Assembly: GCF_040096455.1 (NCBI RefSeq)
Contig: NZ_JBBMER010000001.1
Location: forward strand, 372,001 to 436,000
Direction: 5' to 3'
Origin: Lachnospira rogosae
Lineage (GTDB): Bacteria; Bacillota; Clostridia; Lachnospirales; Lachnospiraceae
DNA: 64,000 bases
Shown one piece after another: positions 17,489 through 26,756 of this stretch (its first letter is position 1; each line of letters begins with the position of its first letter). The notes below the pieces were generated by a model. It did not search any database and was not told the DNA's origin. It saw only the letters and a program-made list of their open reading frames with translations. The position numbers were made by a program, and so were the translations under genes.

Positions 17489-18499
17489 TTAGTGCCATTC
17501 AACATTGCCGGCTTCGATTTTCTTATCTCTTAACATAAGGTCTTTAACGCCATCTGCTGGAGATTTGCCATCAAATAACACCTGATTTACCTGTTCAACT
17601 ATTGGCATTTCTACGTTGTACTTTTCAGCAAGCTTCTTAGCTGCCTTAGCTGCATATACACCCTCTACAACCATCTGTACTTCATCCATAGCTTCTTTAG
17701 TTGTATAGCCTTTGCCGATAAGAATTCCGGCACGTCTGTTACGGCTGTGCATACTCGCACAGGTAACAATAAGGTCGCCTATTCCAGACAAGCCTGAAAA
17801 TGTAGCAAAATCCGCACCCATAGCAAGACCAAGTCGTGTTATCTCAGCAATCCCCCTTGTTATAAGTGCAGCCTTAGTATTATCTCCATATCCTAAGCCG
17901 TCAGCAATACCAGCAGCAAGCGCGATTACATTTTTCAATGCACCACCTATACATATTCCAAGAACATCAGGACTTATGTATACACGGAATACATTACTCA
18001 TAAACATATTCTGCAAATATTCTGCATCTTTCTTGTTAGCTGTACCAATTACGCAGGTTGTAGGAATTCCCCTTCCAACCTCCTCAGCGTGGCTTGGACC
18101 TGATAACACAGCAACTACAGCCTGTGGAATTTCTTCCTTTGTTACCTCACATAATGTCTTTAAAGACTCCTCCTCAATACCCTTGCCGACATTAACGATA
18201 TACTGTCCTTCTTTAACATATGGTGCGACGATTTTAGCTGTTGACCTTGTATAAGGAGAAGCAACCGCAAGTATAAGCACATCACTTTCAGTTACAACTT
18301 TTTCTGTGTCAGCACAGAATTTTACGCTTTCTGGGAATATTACACCTGGAAGACATTTTTTATTCTCTCGTGTGGCGTTAAGCTCATTAATCTCGTCTGG
18401 AAATACTGACCAGACTGTTACATCATGTCCATTATTATGAAGAAGCATAGCAAGACCAAGTCCCCAGCTTCCAGCTCCTAATACACCTATCTTTACCAT
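17489..18499 (-). CDS. gpsA: NAD(P)-dependent glycerol-3-phosphate dehydrogenase
   Basis: GpsA reduces dihydroxyacetone phosphate to sn-glycerol-3-phosphate for phospholipid synthesis. A Rossmann start is visible (IGVLGAGSWGLGLAMLLHNNGH), then VLSGPSHAEEVGRGIPT, and GGALKNVIALAAGIADGLGYGDNTKAALITRGIAEITRLG, which carries the catalytic lysine and substrate-binding region. Length is normal at 336 residues. It is followed at once by plsY upstream in the operon, which uses its product; the pairing of these two is functional as well as physical. Confidence 0.98.
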   Translation of the reverse strand: MVKIGVLGAGSWGLGLAMLLHNNGHDVTVWSVFPDEINELNATRENKKCLPGVIFPESVKFCADTEKVVTESDVLILAVASPYTRSTAKIVAPYVKEGQYIVNVGKGIEEESLKTLCEVTKEEIPQAVVAVLSGPSHAEEVGRGIPTTCVIGTANKKDAEYLQNMFMSNVFRVYISPDVLGICIGGALKNVIALAAGIADGLGYGDNTKAALITRGIAEITRLGLAMGADFATFSGLSGIGDLIVTCASMHSRNRRAGILIGKGYTTKEAMDEVQMVVEGVYAAKAAKKLAEKYNVEMPIVEQVNQVLFDGKSPADGVKDLMLRDKKIEAGNVEWH

Positions 18500-18520
18500 T
18501 AATAATCCTCCATTACTGCA

Positions 18521-19180
18521 TTACTTTTTTTCTCCAATTTTACGTTCTGTTCCATTAATAAGTCTTTTAATATTACCACTGTGACGTGCAACACCAAGAA
18601 TAACGAATAATAACACAACTATAGAAGCCTCTATGAATTCATTATTGTTAAGTGGAAGCCATCCAACAAGCCCCCATATTACAAATTCTATAAAGAAACC
18701 AATTATGCCGGTAATAGAACCTAATGATACATATCTTGAGAACTTGGTTACTAATCCAAATGTTACCATTCCAAATATTGTAAACATAAAGCAATATTTA
18801 GGAAAAAGTATAAGACTTATTACTAATCCTGATGTAGCAGCAATACCTTTTCCACCTTTAAATCCAAGGTAGAACGGAAAGTTATGTCCAAGGACAACTC
18901 CAAATCCGCCATAAAGGATAAGAAGCATTTCTGATATATCTGAATTACTGCCATATATAAAATGTATGATTATGGCAGTAATGCAGGATTTAAAAGCATC
19001 CATAAAATATGTTATAAATCCGGCTTTCTTTCCAAGTGTACGCATAGTATTAGTTGTTCCAGCATTGCCACTGCCATAATCTCTTATATCAATATGATTA
19101 AACTTGCCAATCCAGAAACCTGTCTGGATAATTGCACCAATAAAATATCCTAGAATAAGACATATCAATCTGTTAAGCAT
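18521..19180 (-). CDS. plsY: acyl-phosphate:glycerol-3-phosphate acyltransferase
   Basis: PlsY is the integral membrane enzyme that acylates glycerol-3-phosphate from acyl-phosphate, the first step of phospholipid assembly in this pathway. Its three conserved motifs are present: DYGSGNAGTTNTMRTLGKK, VLGHNFPFYLGFKGGKGIAATSG and, late, GVARHSGNIKRLINGTE. Several membrane segments alternate with these loops. Its acyl-phosphate is made by PlsX, encoded at 44851 in this window. The stop and the der start meet within one base. Confidence 0.97.
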   Translation of the reverse strand: MLNRLICLILGYFIGAIIQTGFWIGKFNHIDIRDYGSGNAGTTNTMRTLGKKAGFITYFMDAFKSCITAIIIHFIYGSNSDISEMLLILYGGFGVVLGHNFPFYLGFKGGKGIAATSGLVISLILFPKYCFMFTIFGMVTFGLVTKFSRYVSLGSITGIIGFFIEFVIWGLVGWLPLNNNEFIEASIVVLLFVILGVARHSGNIKRLINGTERKIGEKK

Positions 19181-20505
19181 TATTCTTTCTCCTTACGTTC
19201 CCTGTTAATAAACCTTATTGAAGTACCTCTGAAACCAAACGCTTCTCTTATACGGTTCTCAATATACCTTGTATAAGAGAAATGTGTTAATTCCTTATCA
19301 TTAACGAACATTACGAATGTCGGTGGTTTAACAGAAACCTGTGTCATATAGTATATTCTTAATCTCTTACCCTTATCTGAAGGCGGCTGTTTCATAGCAA
19401 CAGCTTCTGTAAGAATTTCATTAAGAACACCAGTTGGGATTCTCATAGTCTGGCTGTCGATTATAGTATCAATCAGCTCATATATCTTTCCAAGACGCTG
19501 TCCTGTCTGTGCTGATATAAATATAATCTCTGCATATGACATAAATGAAAGAGTATCTTTTATCTTGCTTGTGAATTCATATATTGTCTTGTCGTTCTTC
19601 TCTATGGCATCCCACTTATTGACAGCAATAATTATACCTTTGCCACGCTCGTGGGCTATTCCCGCAATCTTAGCATCCTGTTCAGTAACACCTTCTGTTG
19701 CATCAATTACAAGAATGGCTATATCACATCTTTCAACAGCTGCAACAGTTCTTATAATACTGTATCTTTCAAGATCTTCTTTTATCTTGCTCTTACGTCT
19801 AAGACCAGCAGTATCAATGAATACATATTCTTTCTTGTTATATGTTATAGTTGTATCTATCGCATCTCTTGTTGTTCCCGCAATATTAGATACAATTACC
19901 CTGTTCTTTCCAAGGAGCTTATTAATAATTGATGACTTACCAACATTGGGTTTACCAATAATGGCAACCTTTGGACGCTCATCTTCTTCCTCAGTTTCAG
20001 ACTCTTGCGGAAAATGCTTGATAACCTCATCAAGCATATCACCAAGACCGAGCTTTGATGCTGCTGATATTGGATGCGGGTCACCAATTCCAAGGTTATA
20101 GAATTCGTATACATCAGGCATAAGCTTATCAAAGTTATCAACCTTATTAACTGCCAGAATAACAGGCTTTCTTGAACGGCGTAACATATCTGCTACTTTA
20201 GCATCTGAATCAACAAGTCCCTGCTTAACATCAGTAAGGAATATAATTACATCTGCCGTTTCAATAGCTATCTCAGCCTGCTCTCTCATCTGTGCAAGAA
20301 TTACATCACTTGTATCTGGTTCAATACCACCTGTATCAATTAAAGTAAATGATTTATCAAGCCATGTAACTTCAGCGTATATTCTATCTCTGGTTACACC
20401 AGGGGTATCTTTTACAATAGAAATCTGCTGTCCAGCAAGATCGTTGAATAATGTTGACTTACCAACATTTGGACGTCCTACTACAGCGACTATTGGTTTA
20501 CTCAT
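19180..20505 (-). CDS. der: double-GTPase ribosome assembly factor Der (EngA)
   Basis: Der is an essential GTPase that acts late in 50S subunit assembly. Two G domains in tandem are clear: the first at the N-terminus with GRPNVGKSTLFND, DTPGVTRDR and NKVDNFD, the second from about residue 177 with GKPNVGKSSIINK, DTAGLRRKSK and NKWDAIEK, followed by the KH-like C-terminal domain. Length is normal at 441 residues. It is first of the der-plsY-gpsA-rsmD-coaD run. GGAG lies eight bases before the start. Confidence 0.98.
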   Translation of the reverse strand: MSKPIVAVVGRPNVGKSTLFNDLAGQQISIVKDTPGVTRDRIYAEVTWLDKSFTLIDTGGIEPDTSDVILAQMREQAEIAIETADVIIFLTDVKQGLVDSDAKVADMLRRSRKPVILAVNKVDNFDKLMPDVYEFYNLGIGDPHPISAASKLGLGDMLDEVIKHFPQESETEEEDERPKVAIIGKPNVGKSSIINKLLGKNRVIVSNIAGTTRDAIDTTITYNKKEYVFIDTAGLRRKSKIKEDLERYSIIRTVAAVERCDIAILVIDATEGVTEQDAKIAGIAHERGKGIIIAVNKWDAIEKNDKTIYEFTSKIKDTLSFMSYAEIIFISAQTGQRLGKIYELIDTIIDSQTMRIPTGVLNEILTEAVAMKQPPSDKGKRLRIYYMTQVSVKPPTFVMFVNDKELTHFSYTRYIENRIREAFGFRGTSIRFINRERKEKE

Positions 20506-20579
20506 ATATCTGCCTCCGATTTAATTTCTTATTTTATGAAAAATTAACATACATAATCTAAAATATAATAACAGTTTAA

Positions 20580-20608
20580 TTGCTTTTTGTAAAGCACTAT
20601 GCTATTAT
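20580..20608 (+). promoter_or_regulatory. promoter of the secreted protein gene at 20648
   Basis: TTGCTT (20580-20585) and TATTAT (20603-20608) are spaced by 17 bases, followed by GGGAGG and a GTG start at 20648. Two substitutions in the -35 box suggest moderate strength. Confidence 0.6.
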
Positions 20609-20647
20609 ACGGAATATTGAAAATGCTTAATTTATGGGAGGTTTTTC

Positions 20648-21490
20648 GTGTTTAATAAAGGTTTAATAAAAAAGCTGGCAGCAGTTGTTATTTCGGCAGT
20701 CACTCTGTTTTCAGTATCAGGATTATCTTCGGCATATGTTAGTGCCGCAGATACCAATCATTTTAAATTTGCTGATATAGATTTAGTCGTAGATGTTCCA
20801 AAAGAACTTATATGTTTTACAAGAACAACAACTAACAATAATTCATACCTCGAAAAGCTTGGGGTTGATGAGGCTGCTGTATTAACTAATAATATGATAG
20901 CCAATAAGATCTATCTTGAAGCTGTTCCAGAAGATGTTAATTATGAAGTTGTTATATATGGCAATACAGCTTCCAACAGTCTTAGCAGCTTTAATGAATT
21001 AGACGAAGATTCACTTGATTCATTATATAAAGAATATGTTGCCTCCCAGTCATCTATCAACAATGATAATATTAAAGAGGAACTGCTTAATTCCAGCATT
21101 GTCACAATCAATGATATTCCATATTTTGTGACAGATGTTTATTCATTATCTAATGATGTTACTGTATACACCAGAAAATATTATACGGTTGTCAGAGGGT
21201 ATATATACACTTATGCAATACAGTCCAAGACTGATAAAGTAAGCGATGATATGAATAATAACCTTGTAAGCATAATTAACTCAGCCAAATACCAGAAAGT
21301 AAAGAATTCACCTTTGCAGAATGCCGTATTTACAGAAACTCTCTCTAATATTATTACGGTTGGTGTTCCGATACTTATACTTCTTGTAATATTACTGGTA
21401 ATTACCAAGGTGGGTCCTAAGGGACGGGCTAAGAGAGTTAATGAGGAAGCACGATTAAGGGAAGAATATAAGAGAACACATAATAAATAA
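20648..21490 (+). CDS. secreted, C-terminally membrane-anchored protein of unknown function
   Basis: The gene begins with GTG behind GGGAGG. The protein has a signal peptide at about residues 1-34 (basic start, hydrophobic core, cleavage likely after YVSAA), a soluble extracytoplasmic domain of about 200 residues rich in Asn/Ser/Asp, and a single membrane segment near residues 238-258 followed by a basic cytoplasmic tail (GPKGRAKRVNEEARLREEYK). It is thus a type I membrane protein facing out. I do not recognise the domain. It is one of only two intact plus-strand genes and is divergent from der. Confidence 0.8.
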   Translation: MFNKGLIKKLAAVVISAVTLFSVSGLSSAYVSAADTNHFKFADIDLVVDVPKELICFTRTTTNNNSYLEKLGVDEAAVLTNNMIANKIYLEAVPEDVNYEVVIYGNTASNSLSSFNELDEDSLDSLYKEYVASQSSINNDNIKEELLNSSIVTINDIPYFVTDVYSLSNDVTVYTRKYYTVVRGYIYTYAIQSKTDKVSDDMNNNLVSIINSAKYQKVKNSPLQNAVFTETLSNIITVGVPILILLVILLVITKVGPKGRAKRVNEEARLREEYKRTHNK

Positions 21491-21501
21491 GCCTGAATTA
21501 T

Positions 21502-21583
21502 AAAAATGAGCTGATACGCTGAATGATTAGTTAATATTAAATGATTAGCATTTAATAAATCATCTGCTTGGCAGCTCATTTTT
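21502..21583. terminator. bidirectional terminator between convergent genes
   Basis: AAAAATGAGCTG (21502-21513) pairs with CAGCTCATTTTT (21572-21583) around a long partly paired interior. Each strand ends the stem in a U run, so it can stop transcription of the secreted-protein gene (+) and of the yfiH operon (-) whose ends face each other here. Confidence 0.75.
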
Positions 21584-21666
21584 TATAATCAATATTTATA
21601 ATTTGTAATCGTTTATATTATATAATTCCTTATGAATGGAAAGTTTTTTAATTAACCATTTTTATA

Positions 21667-22614
21667 TCAGATTAATCGCATATATATAAAATTACACATA
21701 ATACCACGTCTTCCACCACTCGCCCTGTGTGAAAAAAGCAGCTCTTTATTACAGCTTGTACATACATCAGCTACATATATATTGTGTGGGAGAAGTCCTG
21801 CATTAATAAGGTTGATATAATTAGCAGCTATCAAATCCAGATGGTATTTGCCTGTATATTTATTGTCATCATCTGGTGTTAATATCAGCTCTGTCTCTTC
21901 GGCAGAATATACCTTCATAAATTCTATGGCAACATCTTCACTTACCTGATAGCAGTTCTTACATATTCCAGGACCAACAAATGCAATAATATCAGCTTCA
22001 TTACAGCCAAAGCTTTCCTTCATACATTCAATGCCATTCTGTGATATATTGCCAACTGTTCCTTTCCAGCCAGAATGAAGTGCTGCTATAACACCTTTTT
22101 TAGCATCAACAAGAGTAACAGGAATACAATCTGCAAATGATGATACAAGACAAAGATTATTAGTATTAGTTATAATTCCATCTATATTATCGTAATTACG
22201 TTCTTTTATAATACCCATTCCTTTATTGGAATTATCGACAATTTTGATGTTTGTAGTATGTGTCTGCTTGGTATACACCATATTTTCAACAGGTATATCA
22301 ATAGTATCAGCCATTAATTTAAAGTTGGCAAGTACATTTTCATAGCTGTCAGCACTATACTGTCCTACTGGATTGAAAGTCAGATTCATACTTTCATACA
22401 TACCTCTGCTAACACCGCCAAGACGTGTAGAGAATGCCTGCCTTATATAAGGATTGTTCACAAAAGGCTTAAATGTAAGGTATGGCACATTATCAGCAGA
22501 AACATTCGTTATAATTGTATCCGTAAAATTATCTTCATTACCATATTTTTCTATAAGTTTATGATACAACTCTTTTGTATTTAATCTTTTTAAATTGAAT
22601 ATGCTGTAAGGCAT
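21667..22614 (-). CDS. YfiH/LACC1-family polyphenol oxidase-like protein
   Basis: Family members have been called multicopper polyphenol oxidases and, later, purine nucleoside phosphorylase/adenosine deaminase-like enzymes; the natural role is uncertain. The metal-binding residues are recognisable: QTHTTNI, the SSFADCIPVTLVDAKKGVIAALHSGWKGTVGNI stretch, GPGICKNCYQV and CTSCNKELLFSHRASGGRRG at the end. An N-terminal 60-residue part precedes the core. The start is set at MPYSIFN after TGGAGGTG; the open frame extends 12 codons further without support. Confidence 0.88.
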   Translation of the reverse strand: MPYSIFNLKRLNTKELYHKLIEKYGNEDNFTDTIITNVSADNVPYLTFKPFVNNPYIRQAFSTRLGGVSRGMYESMNLTFNPVGQYSADSYENVLANFKLMADTIDIPVENMVYTKQTHTTNIKIVDNSNKGMGIIKERNYDNIDGIITNTNNLCLVSSFADCIPVTLVDAKKGVIAALHSGWKGTVGNISQNGIECMKESFGCNEADIIAFVGPGICKNCYQVSEDVAIEFMKVYSAEETELILTPDDDNKYTGKYHLDLIAANYINLINAGLLPHNIYVADVCTSCNKELLFSHRASGGRRGIMCNFIYMRLI

Positions 22615-22646
22615 AGACACCTCCATTAATTCATTAATCATAAAAT

Positions 22647-23084
22647 TCAAGAGTATTCAAACGCATTTTTTATATGTTTTATTGTTCCGTCTTTATATAT
22701 TGCTATTACATCGAAGCGGCACGGATAATTGACATACCCGTATTTTACACAGAAATTCATAGCTGTATGACATATCTTTTGCTGTTTGTGAAGATTAACA
22801 GCCTCCAGCGGGTCGCCGAATTTTGAAGAACTTCTGTATTTACATTCTGTAAACACAAGCGTTGAATTACATTTTGATATTATATCAATCTCACCATATC
22901 TGGTTCTATAGTTTCTTGTAATAATTGTATGTCCGTTTTGTTCAAGAAATGCAGCAGCTAATGTTTCATATTCAGAGCCTGTAGCCCTGCTGTTTTTAGG
23001 TTTGTTTATATTATGCAATGCACTTATATCATCAAGTATGCTGCTACTCTTAAACTTACTATTGTTCTTAGACTTATCAGCCAT
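22647..23084 (-). CDS. YraN-family (UPF0102) putative endonuclease
   Basis: UPF0102 proteins have a Holliday-junction-resolvase-like nuclease fold with a PD-(D/E)xK-type centre. Here the core is RATGSEYETLAAAFLEQNGHTIITRNYR, then GEIDIISKCNSTLVFTECKYRSS (acidic pair and lysine) and VNLHKQQKICHTA. The start at MADKSKN overlaps the end of the FlhB-like gene by eight bases and has GAGG in front. The N-terminal 40 residues are polar and probably unstructured. The function in vivo is not known. Confidence 0.9.
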   Translation of the reverse strand: MADKSKNNSKFKSSSILDDISALHNINKPKNSRATGSEYETLAAAFLEQNGHTIITRNYRTRYGEIDIISKCNSTLVFTECKYRSSSKFGDPLEAVNLHKQQKICHTAMNFCVKYGYVNYPCRFDVIAIYKDGTIKHIKNAFEYS

Positions 23085-23361
23085 TAATTTTGCCTCGTAA
23101 TTTATCTGTCTTATCCACGAATACAAGTATTTCAGCAACTACTGTATATAATTCAGGTGGTATCATATCTCCTACTTCAAGATTAGACAATGTGTTGGCA
23201 AGCTTGCTGTCCTCATATGTTGGAACATCAGTTTCCTTAGCTTTTTCAATAATCTTATCAGCAAGATACCCTTTTCCTGTGGCTAGGATTTTAGGTGCCT
23301 GCTCACCTTTTTCATATTGAAGTGCAACCGCAATCTTTGGTTTGTTGTTATCCTTATCCAT
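23077..23361 (-). CDS. FlhB cytoplasmic-domain-like protein (YlqH type)
   Basis: The 94-residue protein resembles the C-terminal cytoplasmic domain of the FlhB/YscU export-switch family (KPKIAVALQYEKGEQAPKILATGKGYLADKII, then IPPELYTVVAEILVFV). It lacks the membrane part and the NPTH autocleavage motif of FlhB. Together with the FliK-like gene upstream it matches the ylqG-ylqH pair next to rnhB in B. subtilis. The start is at MDKDNN after TGAGGATTAGG. Its function outside flagellar export is unknown. Confidence 0.85.
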   Translation of the reverse strand: MDKDNNKPKIAVALQYEKGEQAPKILATGKGYLADKIIEKAKETDVPTYEDSKLANTLSNLEVGDMIPPELYTVVAEILVFVDKTDKLRGKING

Positions 23362-23478
23362 CCTAATCCTCATTTCTGCACAAAAATAAATTTTCACGCC
23401 CCTCTTTCATAGACTTTTATGACTTTATAGATATTTATGACTATATATATGATTATATATATTTATACTTTTATATAT

Positions 23479-25038
23479 CTAAGCCTTTATATCAAATACA
23501 TACTGTCCGCCATTGTCCGAATGTACATCTTTTTCTATAAAGTCTGTATTAAAATCAAAGTCATTTTCTTTATTAGACAAGGTCATCTCAAAATGTGTTG
23601 AATAACCAAGCTGTTCAAGACGTTCATTTAATTCATTAATATGAGCATATACAAAATCAAGCAATTCCGCTGTTTCAAGAATAAAATTCGTAGATACATT
23701 AGTATGATTAAGCTTTACATATACATCAACAGATCCAAGATTAGGCATATCCAGATGAAGCATAGCGCTTACTTCATCCGGATTGTTAGCAAGTGATTTT
23801 TTGTTAGTAAATACATACAAATCCCCATTGCCTTCGCTATCAGAGAATTTAAGCGGCATCTGGAAAAATGTCATATTCTTATTAAGGTCATTCATAAAAT
23901 CAATATTGCTTTTTATGTCAGACATATTTTTAGCCAGATCATTATCTGCTTTACTGCTCTTTAATACATTTTCGACATCTTCCATTACTTTCTTGGTACG
24001 CTTGTAATAATTGGTGAGCGTATCAGGAGTGTCTGCAACATCTTTAGGTGTTATACGCATAGTTTCATTGATAAACTGATGTAAAAGCTTGTCAAATGTC
24101 GCTTTATTGGTTGGAAGAAATGCAGGGTCAGTTATTTTATTATTATTAAGAATAGCGTTGAGCATATCTTTAGTAGTCGTTGAAGGGTCATTTAATTTCT
24201 CTGCAATATCACCGTTAGAGCTTTCTGTTAATTGTCTTGATAATTCGTTAATAAAATCCTTGGAAAAGCTTTCTGTTACCAGTTTTGATGTAACATTTGT
24301 GTTATCATCTGCATTTCCATACATACTATTAATGACAGTATTAAGCTGTTGTATATCATCACGGGAGAAATCGCTAAATGCACGCATTATATTATCAGAC
24401 AGTGCATTCTCCATAGTACTAAGCTGTCCGTCAAGCTTGGCATTAAATGTTTCATATGCCTTATAAAGATTGATATTCTCCTCTGTTACAGGCATATCAA
24501 GACGTACAAGATTGGCAATTGTCTTAATGTCACTATCCGGAAACTGTGCCATATATTTATTGACAGTATTAAGCATATCTGTATTAACCGGCATATTAAG
24601 GGATAACAGTTCTTTGACCATAGCTGTATTCTCCTCAGTAGGATACAGACCTGCCGCTTCAAGTGCTTTATCAATGAACATATTCTGTTGTTCATCAGCA
24701 GGCAGTACTTTTAATGAAATCTGATTATCCTTTACCTGATTGACTATAAATGTAACAACTTCTCCCTGCTTAACTGCCCCCTGATTGGCTAAAGTTGCAG
24801 AAAGAAGCGAACCATCATTAAGGCTTATAACAGCATCAGAGTCATTTAATTCACTTATAAAGCCTGTCAGCACGCTTCCAGCAATAAGGTTTTTGATAAG
24901 CGAGCTGTTATTGGTAATATTTTGTGCCTGATTAATATTAGAGGCAGTATTCTGCTCAACCCTGTTGTTATTAACATCATATGACTGGCTCGTCTGTCCC
25001 AGAGTTGTTTTTAGTAATTGTTGTATATTAATATCCAT
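23479..25038 (-). CDS. FliK-like / YlqG-type protein
   Basis: The 519-residue protein is polar, Asn/Asp-rich and mostly helical. The last 130 residues resemble the C-terminal domain of flagellar hook-length protein FliK: PLKFSDSEGNGDLYVFTNKKS followed by LHLDMPNLGSVDVYVKLN and LERLEQLGYSTHF-like ends. Neighbours (rnhB before, FlhB-like after) match B. subtilis ylqG. No flagellar genes are in view, so I infer the YlqG-type role, which is unknown. Residues 45-110 (LIAGSVLTGFISELNDSDAVISL) form an additional OB- or beta-barrel-like part. Confidence 0.72.
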   Translation of the reverse strand: MDINIQQLLKTTLGQTSQSYDVNNNRVEQNTASNINQAQNITNNSSLIKNLIAGSVLTGFISELNDSDAVISLNDGSLLSATLANQGAVKQGEVVTFIVNQVKDNQISLKVLPADEQQNMFIDKALEAAGLYPTEENTAMVKELLSLNMPVNTDMLNTVNKYMAQFPDSDIKTIANLVRLDMPVTEENINLYKAYETFNAKLDGQLSTMENALSDNIMRAFSDFSRDDIQQLNTVINSMYGNADDNTNVTSKLVTESFSKDFINELSRQLTESSNGDIAEKLNDPSTTTKDMLNAILNNNKITDPAFLPTNKATFDKLLHQFINETMRITPKDVADTPDTLTNYYKRTKKVMEDVENVLKSSKADNDLAKNMSDIKSNIDFMNDLNKNMTFFQMPLKFSDSEGNGDLYVFTNKKSLANNPDEVSAMLHLDMPNLGSVDVYVKLNHTNVSTNFILETAELLDFVYAHINELNERLEQLGYSTHFEMTLSNKENDFDFNTDFIEKDVHSDNGGQYVFDIKA

Positions 25039-25058
25039 AAGCCAGCCTCCATTTTATT

Positions 25059-25733
25059 TTAAGGACATATTTTTGTAATAAATGTTTTTCTATGTATAGG
25101 ACAAGGTCCGATTTCTTTAAGAACATCTGTGTGAAGTTTTGTTCCATAACCCTTATGCTTGGCAAATCCATACTCAGGATATAACTCATCATAATGGTAC
25201 ATAAGCCTGTCCCTTGTAACCTTGGCAATTATACTGGCACTTGCAATTGAAAGACTTTTTGCATCACCCTTGATAATAGGTACTTGTTCAATGTCAACAC
25301 CCGGTATTGTAACTGCATCGTTAAGTAATATATCGGGTTTAACCGTGAGGTTATTAATAGCTTCTCTCATAGCTTCATAAGTTGCATTTAATATATTTAT
25401 CTCATCAATTCTTTCTGGTGATACAATTCCAACGCCTACACTTACGGCTTCATTAAGTATCACATCATATAACATTTCTCTTTTTTTCTCACTTAATTTC
25501 TTGGAATCATTCACATATAATATCCTGCAATCCTTTGGAAGAACGACCGCACCAGCAACAACAGGACCTGCAAGCGGACCTCTTCCAGCCTCATCTATAC
25601 CACATATATAAGAAAATGCTTCATATTCCTTTTCATATACGCACATATTTTCAATACGTTCTTTTTCCTGTGCAAGCTTTAATGCTTTTTTAGCTTCACG
25701 TTCTTCTTTGGTTGTCTTAATCTTATCTGACAT
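25059..25733 (-). CDS. rnhB: ribonuclease HII
   Basis: RnhB removes ribonucleotides from RNA-DNA hybrids. The catalytic acidic residues lie in YICGIDEAGRGPLAGPVVAGAVVL (Asp and Glu), NDSKKLSEKKRE, SIASASIIAKVTRDRLM and the final GYAFAKHKGYGT-like segment (EYGFAKHKGYGTKLH). A 40-residue charged N-terminal helix precedes the core. The start at MSDKIK follows GGAGAG; the reading frame opens four codons before, within this binding site. It lies about 40 bases after rbgA. Confidence 0.97.
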   Translation of the reverse strand: MSDKIKTTKEEREAKKALKLAQEKERIENMCVYEKEYEAFSYICGIDEAGRGPLAGPVVAGAVVLPKDCRILYVNDSKKLSEKKREMLYDVILNEAVSVGVGIVSPERIDEINILNATYEAMREAINNLTVKPDILLNDAVTIPGVDIEQVPIIKGDAKSLSIASASIIAKVTRDRLMYHYDELYPEYGFAKHKGYGTKLHTDVLKEIGPCPIHRKTFITKICP

Positions 25734-25773
25734 TGTTCTCTCCATTATCTTCTAAGTATCTTCTAAGCATCTT

Positions 25774-26658
25774 TTAAGGGGTTTCTAATGATATTCGTCC
25801 TAATCGTCCACTTCTGAAATCATCCAGAATAATATTAGATATTTTCTCGTAATCAATATTATTGCCCTTCTTGATACAGCCTCGCTTAACAGCCGCCTGT
25901 TCCATAATATATAACGCTACTGAATTATCTGGATTGATAGCATTTTCATCATAACTTGCGGCAGTCTTTTCTTTATCAAGACCGTAGCGTTCAATAACAT
26001 TATCAGAATATTCACTATATATATATTTTATTGTATCGATAGCAAGCTCCTCGACATTAAGTATCTCATCATTCATAGAACCTATCATAGCAAGTCTTTT
26101 GCCGACTTCCTGATTGTCAAACTTAGGCCATAAAATACCCGGAGTATCTAAAAGCTCAACATTCTTATTAAGCTTTATCCATTGTTTTCCCTTAGTAACG
26201 CCCGGCTTATTGCCTGTCTTGGCACTAGCTTTTCCAGCATAGGAATTAATAAATGTTGACTTTCCGACATTAGGTATTCCAACAACCATTGCCCTTATTG
26301 GTCTGTTTAATATTCCTCTCTGCTTATTACGCTCTATCTTATCTGCACAGGCTGTCATTATAAGACCGTTGACCTGCTTAATGCCTGAATTATTTCTTGA
26401 ATTAAGCTTAAGGCAGTATATATTATTTTCATTAAAATAATTAATCCACTGGTTAGTTATCTTATCATCTGCAAGGTCTGATTTATTAAGAAGAATAATT
26501 CTTGCTTTATTGACCGCGAGGCTGTCTATATCAGGGTTACGGCTGCTTATAGGTATTCTTGCATCTACAATCTCAATAACCAGATCTATAAGTTTAATAT
26601 TTTCTTCCATCATTCTTTTGGCTTTGGTCATATGACCGGGATACCATTGATAGTTCAT
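25774..26658 (-). CDS. rbgA: ribosome biogenesis GTPase RbgA (YlqF)
   Basis: RbgA is a GTPase needed for late 50S assembly, including entry of L16. The G motifs are circularly permuted, as in the family: LLNKSDLAD (G4) comes before GIPNVGKSTFINS (G1) and LLDTPGILWPKF (G3). The N-terminal NYQWYPGHMTKAKRMM is typical. The C-terminal ANTAR-like helical domain follows. The start is at MNYQWYPGH after AATGAGG; the frame opens four codons earlier within that site. The place between rplS/lepB and rnhB is the usual one in Firmicutes. Confidence 0.97.
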   Translation of the reverse strand: MNYQWYPGHMTKAKRMMEENIKLIDLVIEIVDARIPISSRNPDIDSLAVNKARIILLNKSDLADDKITNQWINYFNENNIYCLKLNSRNNSGIKQVNGLIMTACADKIERNKQRGILNRPIRAMVVGIPNVGKSTFINSYAGKASAKTGNKPGVTKGKQWIKLNKNVELLDTPGILWPKFDNQEVGKRLAMIGSMNDEILNVEELAIDTIKYIYSEYSDNVIERYGLDKEKTAASYDENAINPDNSVALYIMEQAAVKRGCIKKGNNIDYEKISNIILDDFRSGRLGRISLETP

Positions 26659-26756
26659 TTTATACCTCATTTCTACAATTAATACGAATAATTAGTGTTA
26701 ATATCATATCAATATCGATACTTTGATTAGTATCCATACTTTAATCTTAATAAATG

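Noticed and set aside
23077..25038. A flagellar gene cluster
   Set aside because: Only FliK- and FlhB-domain-like proteins are present, without the membrane part of FlhB; their position beside rnhB matches ylqG-ylqH.
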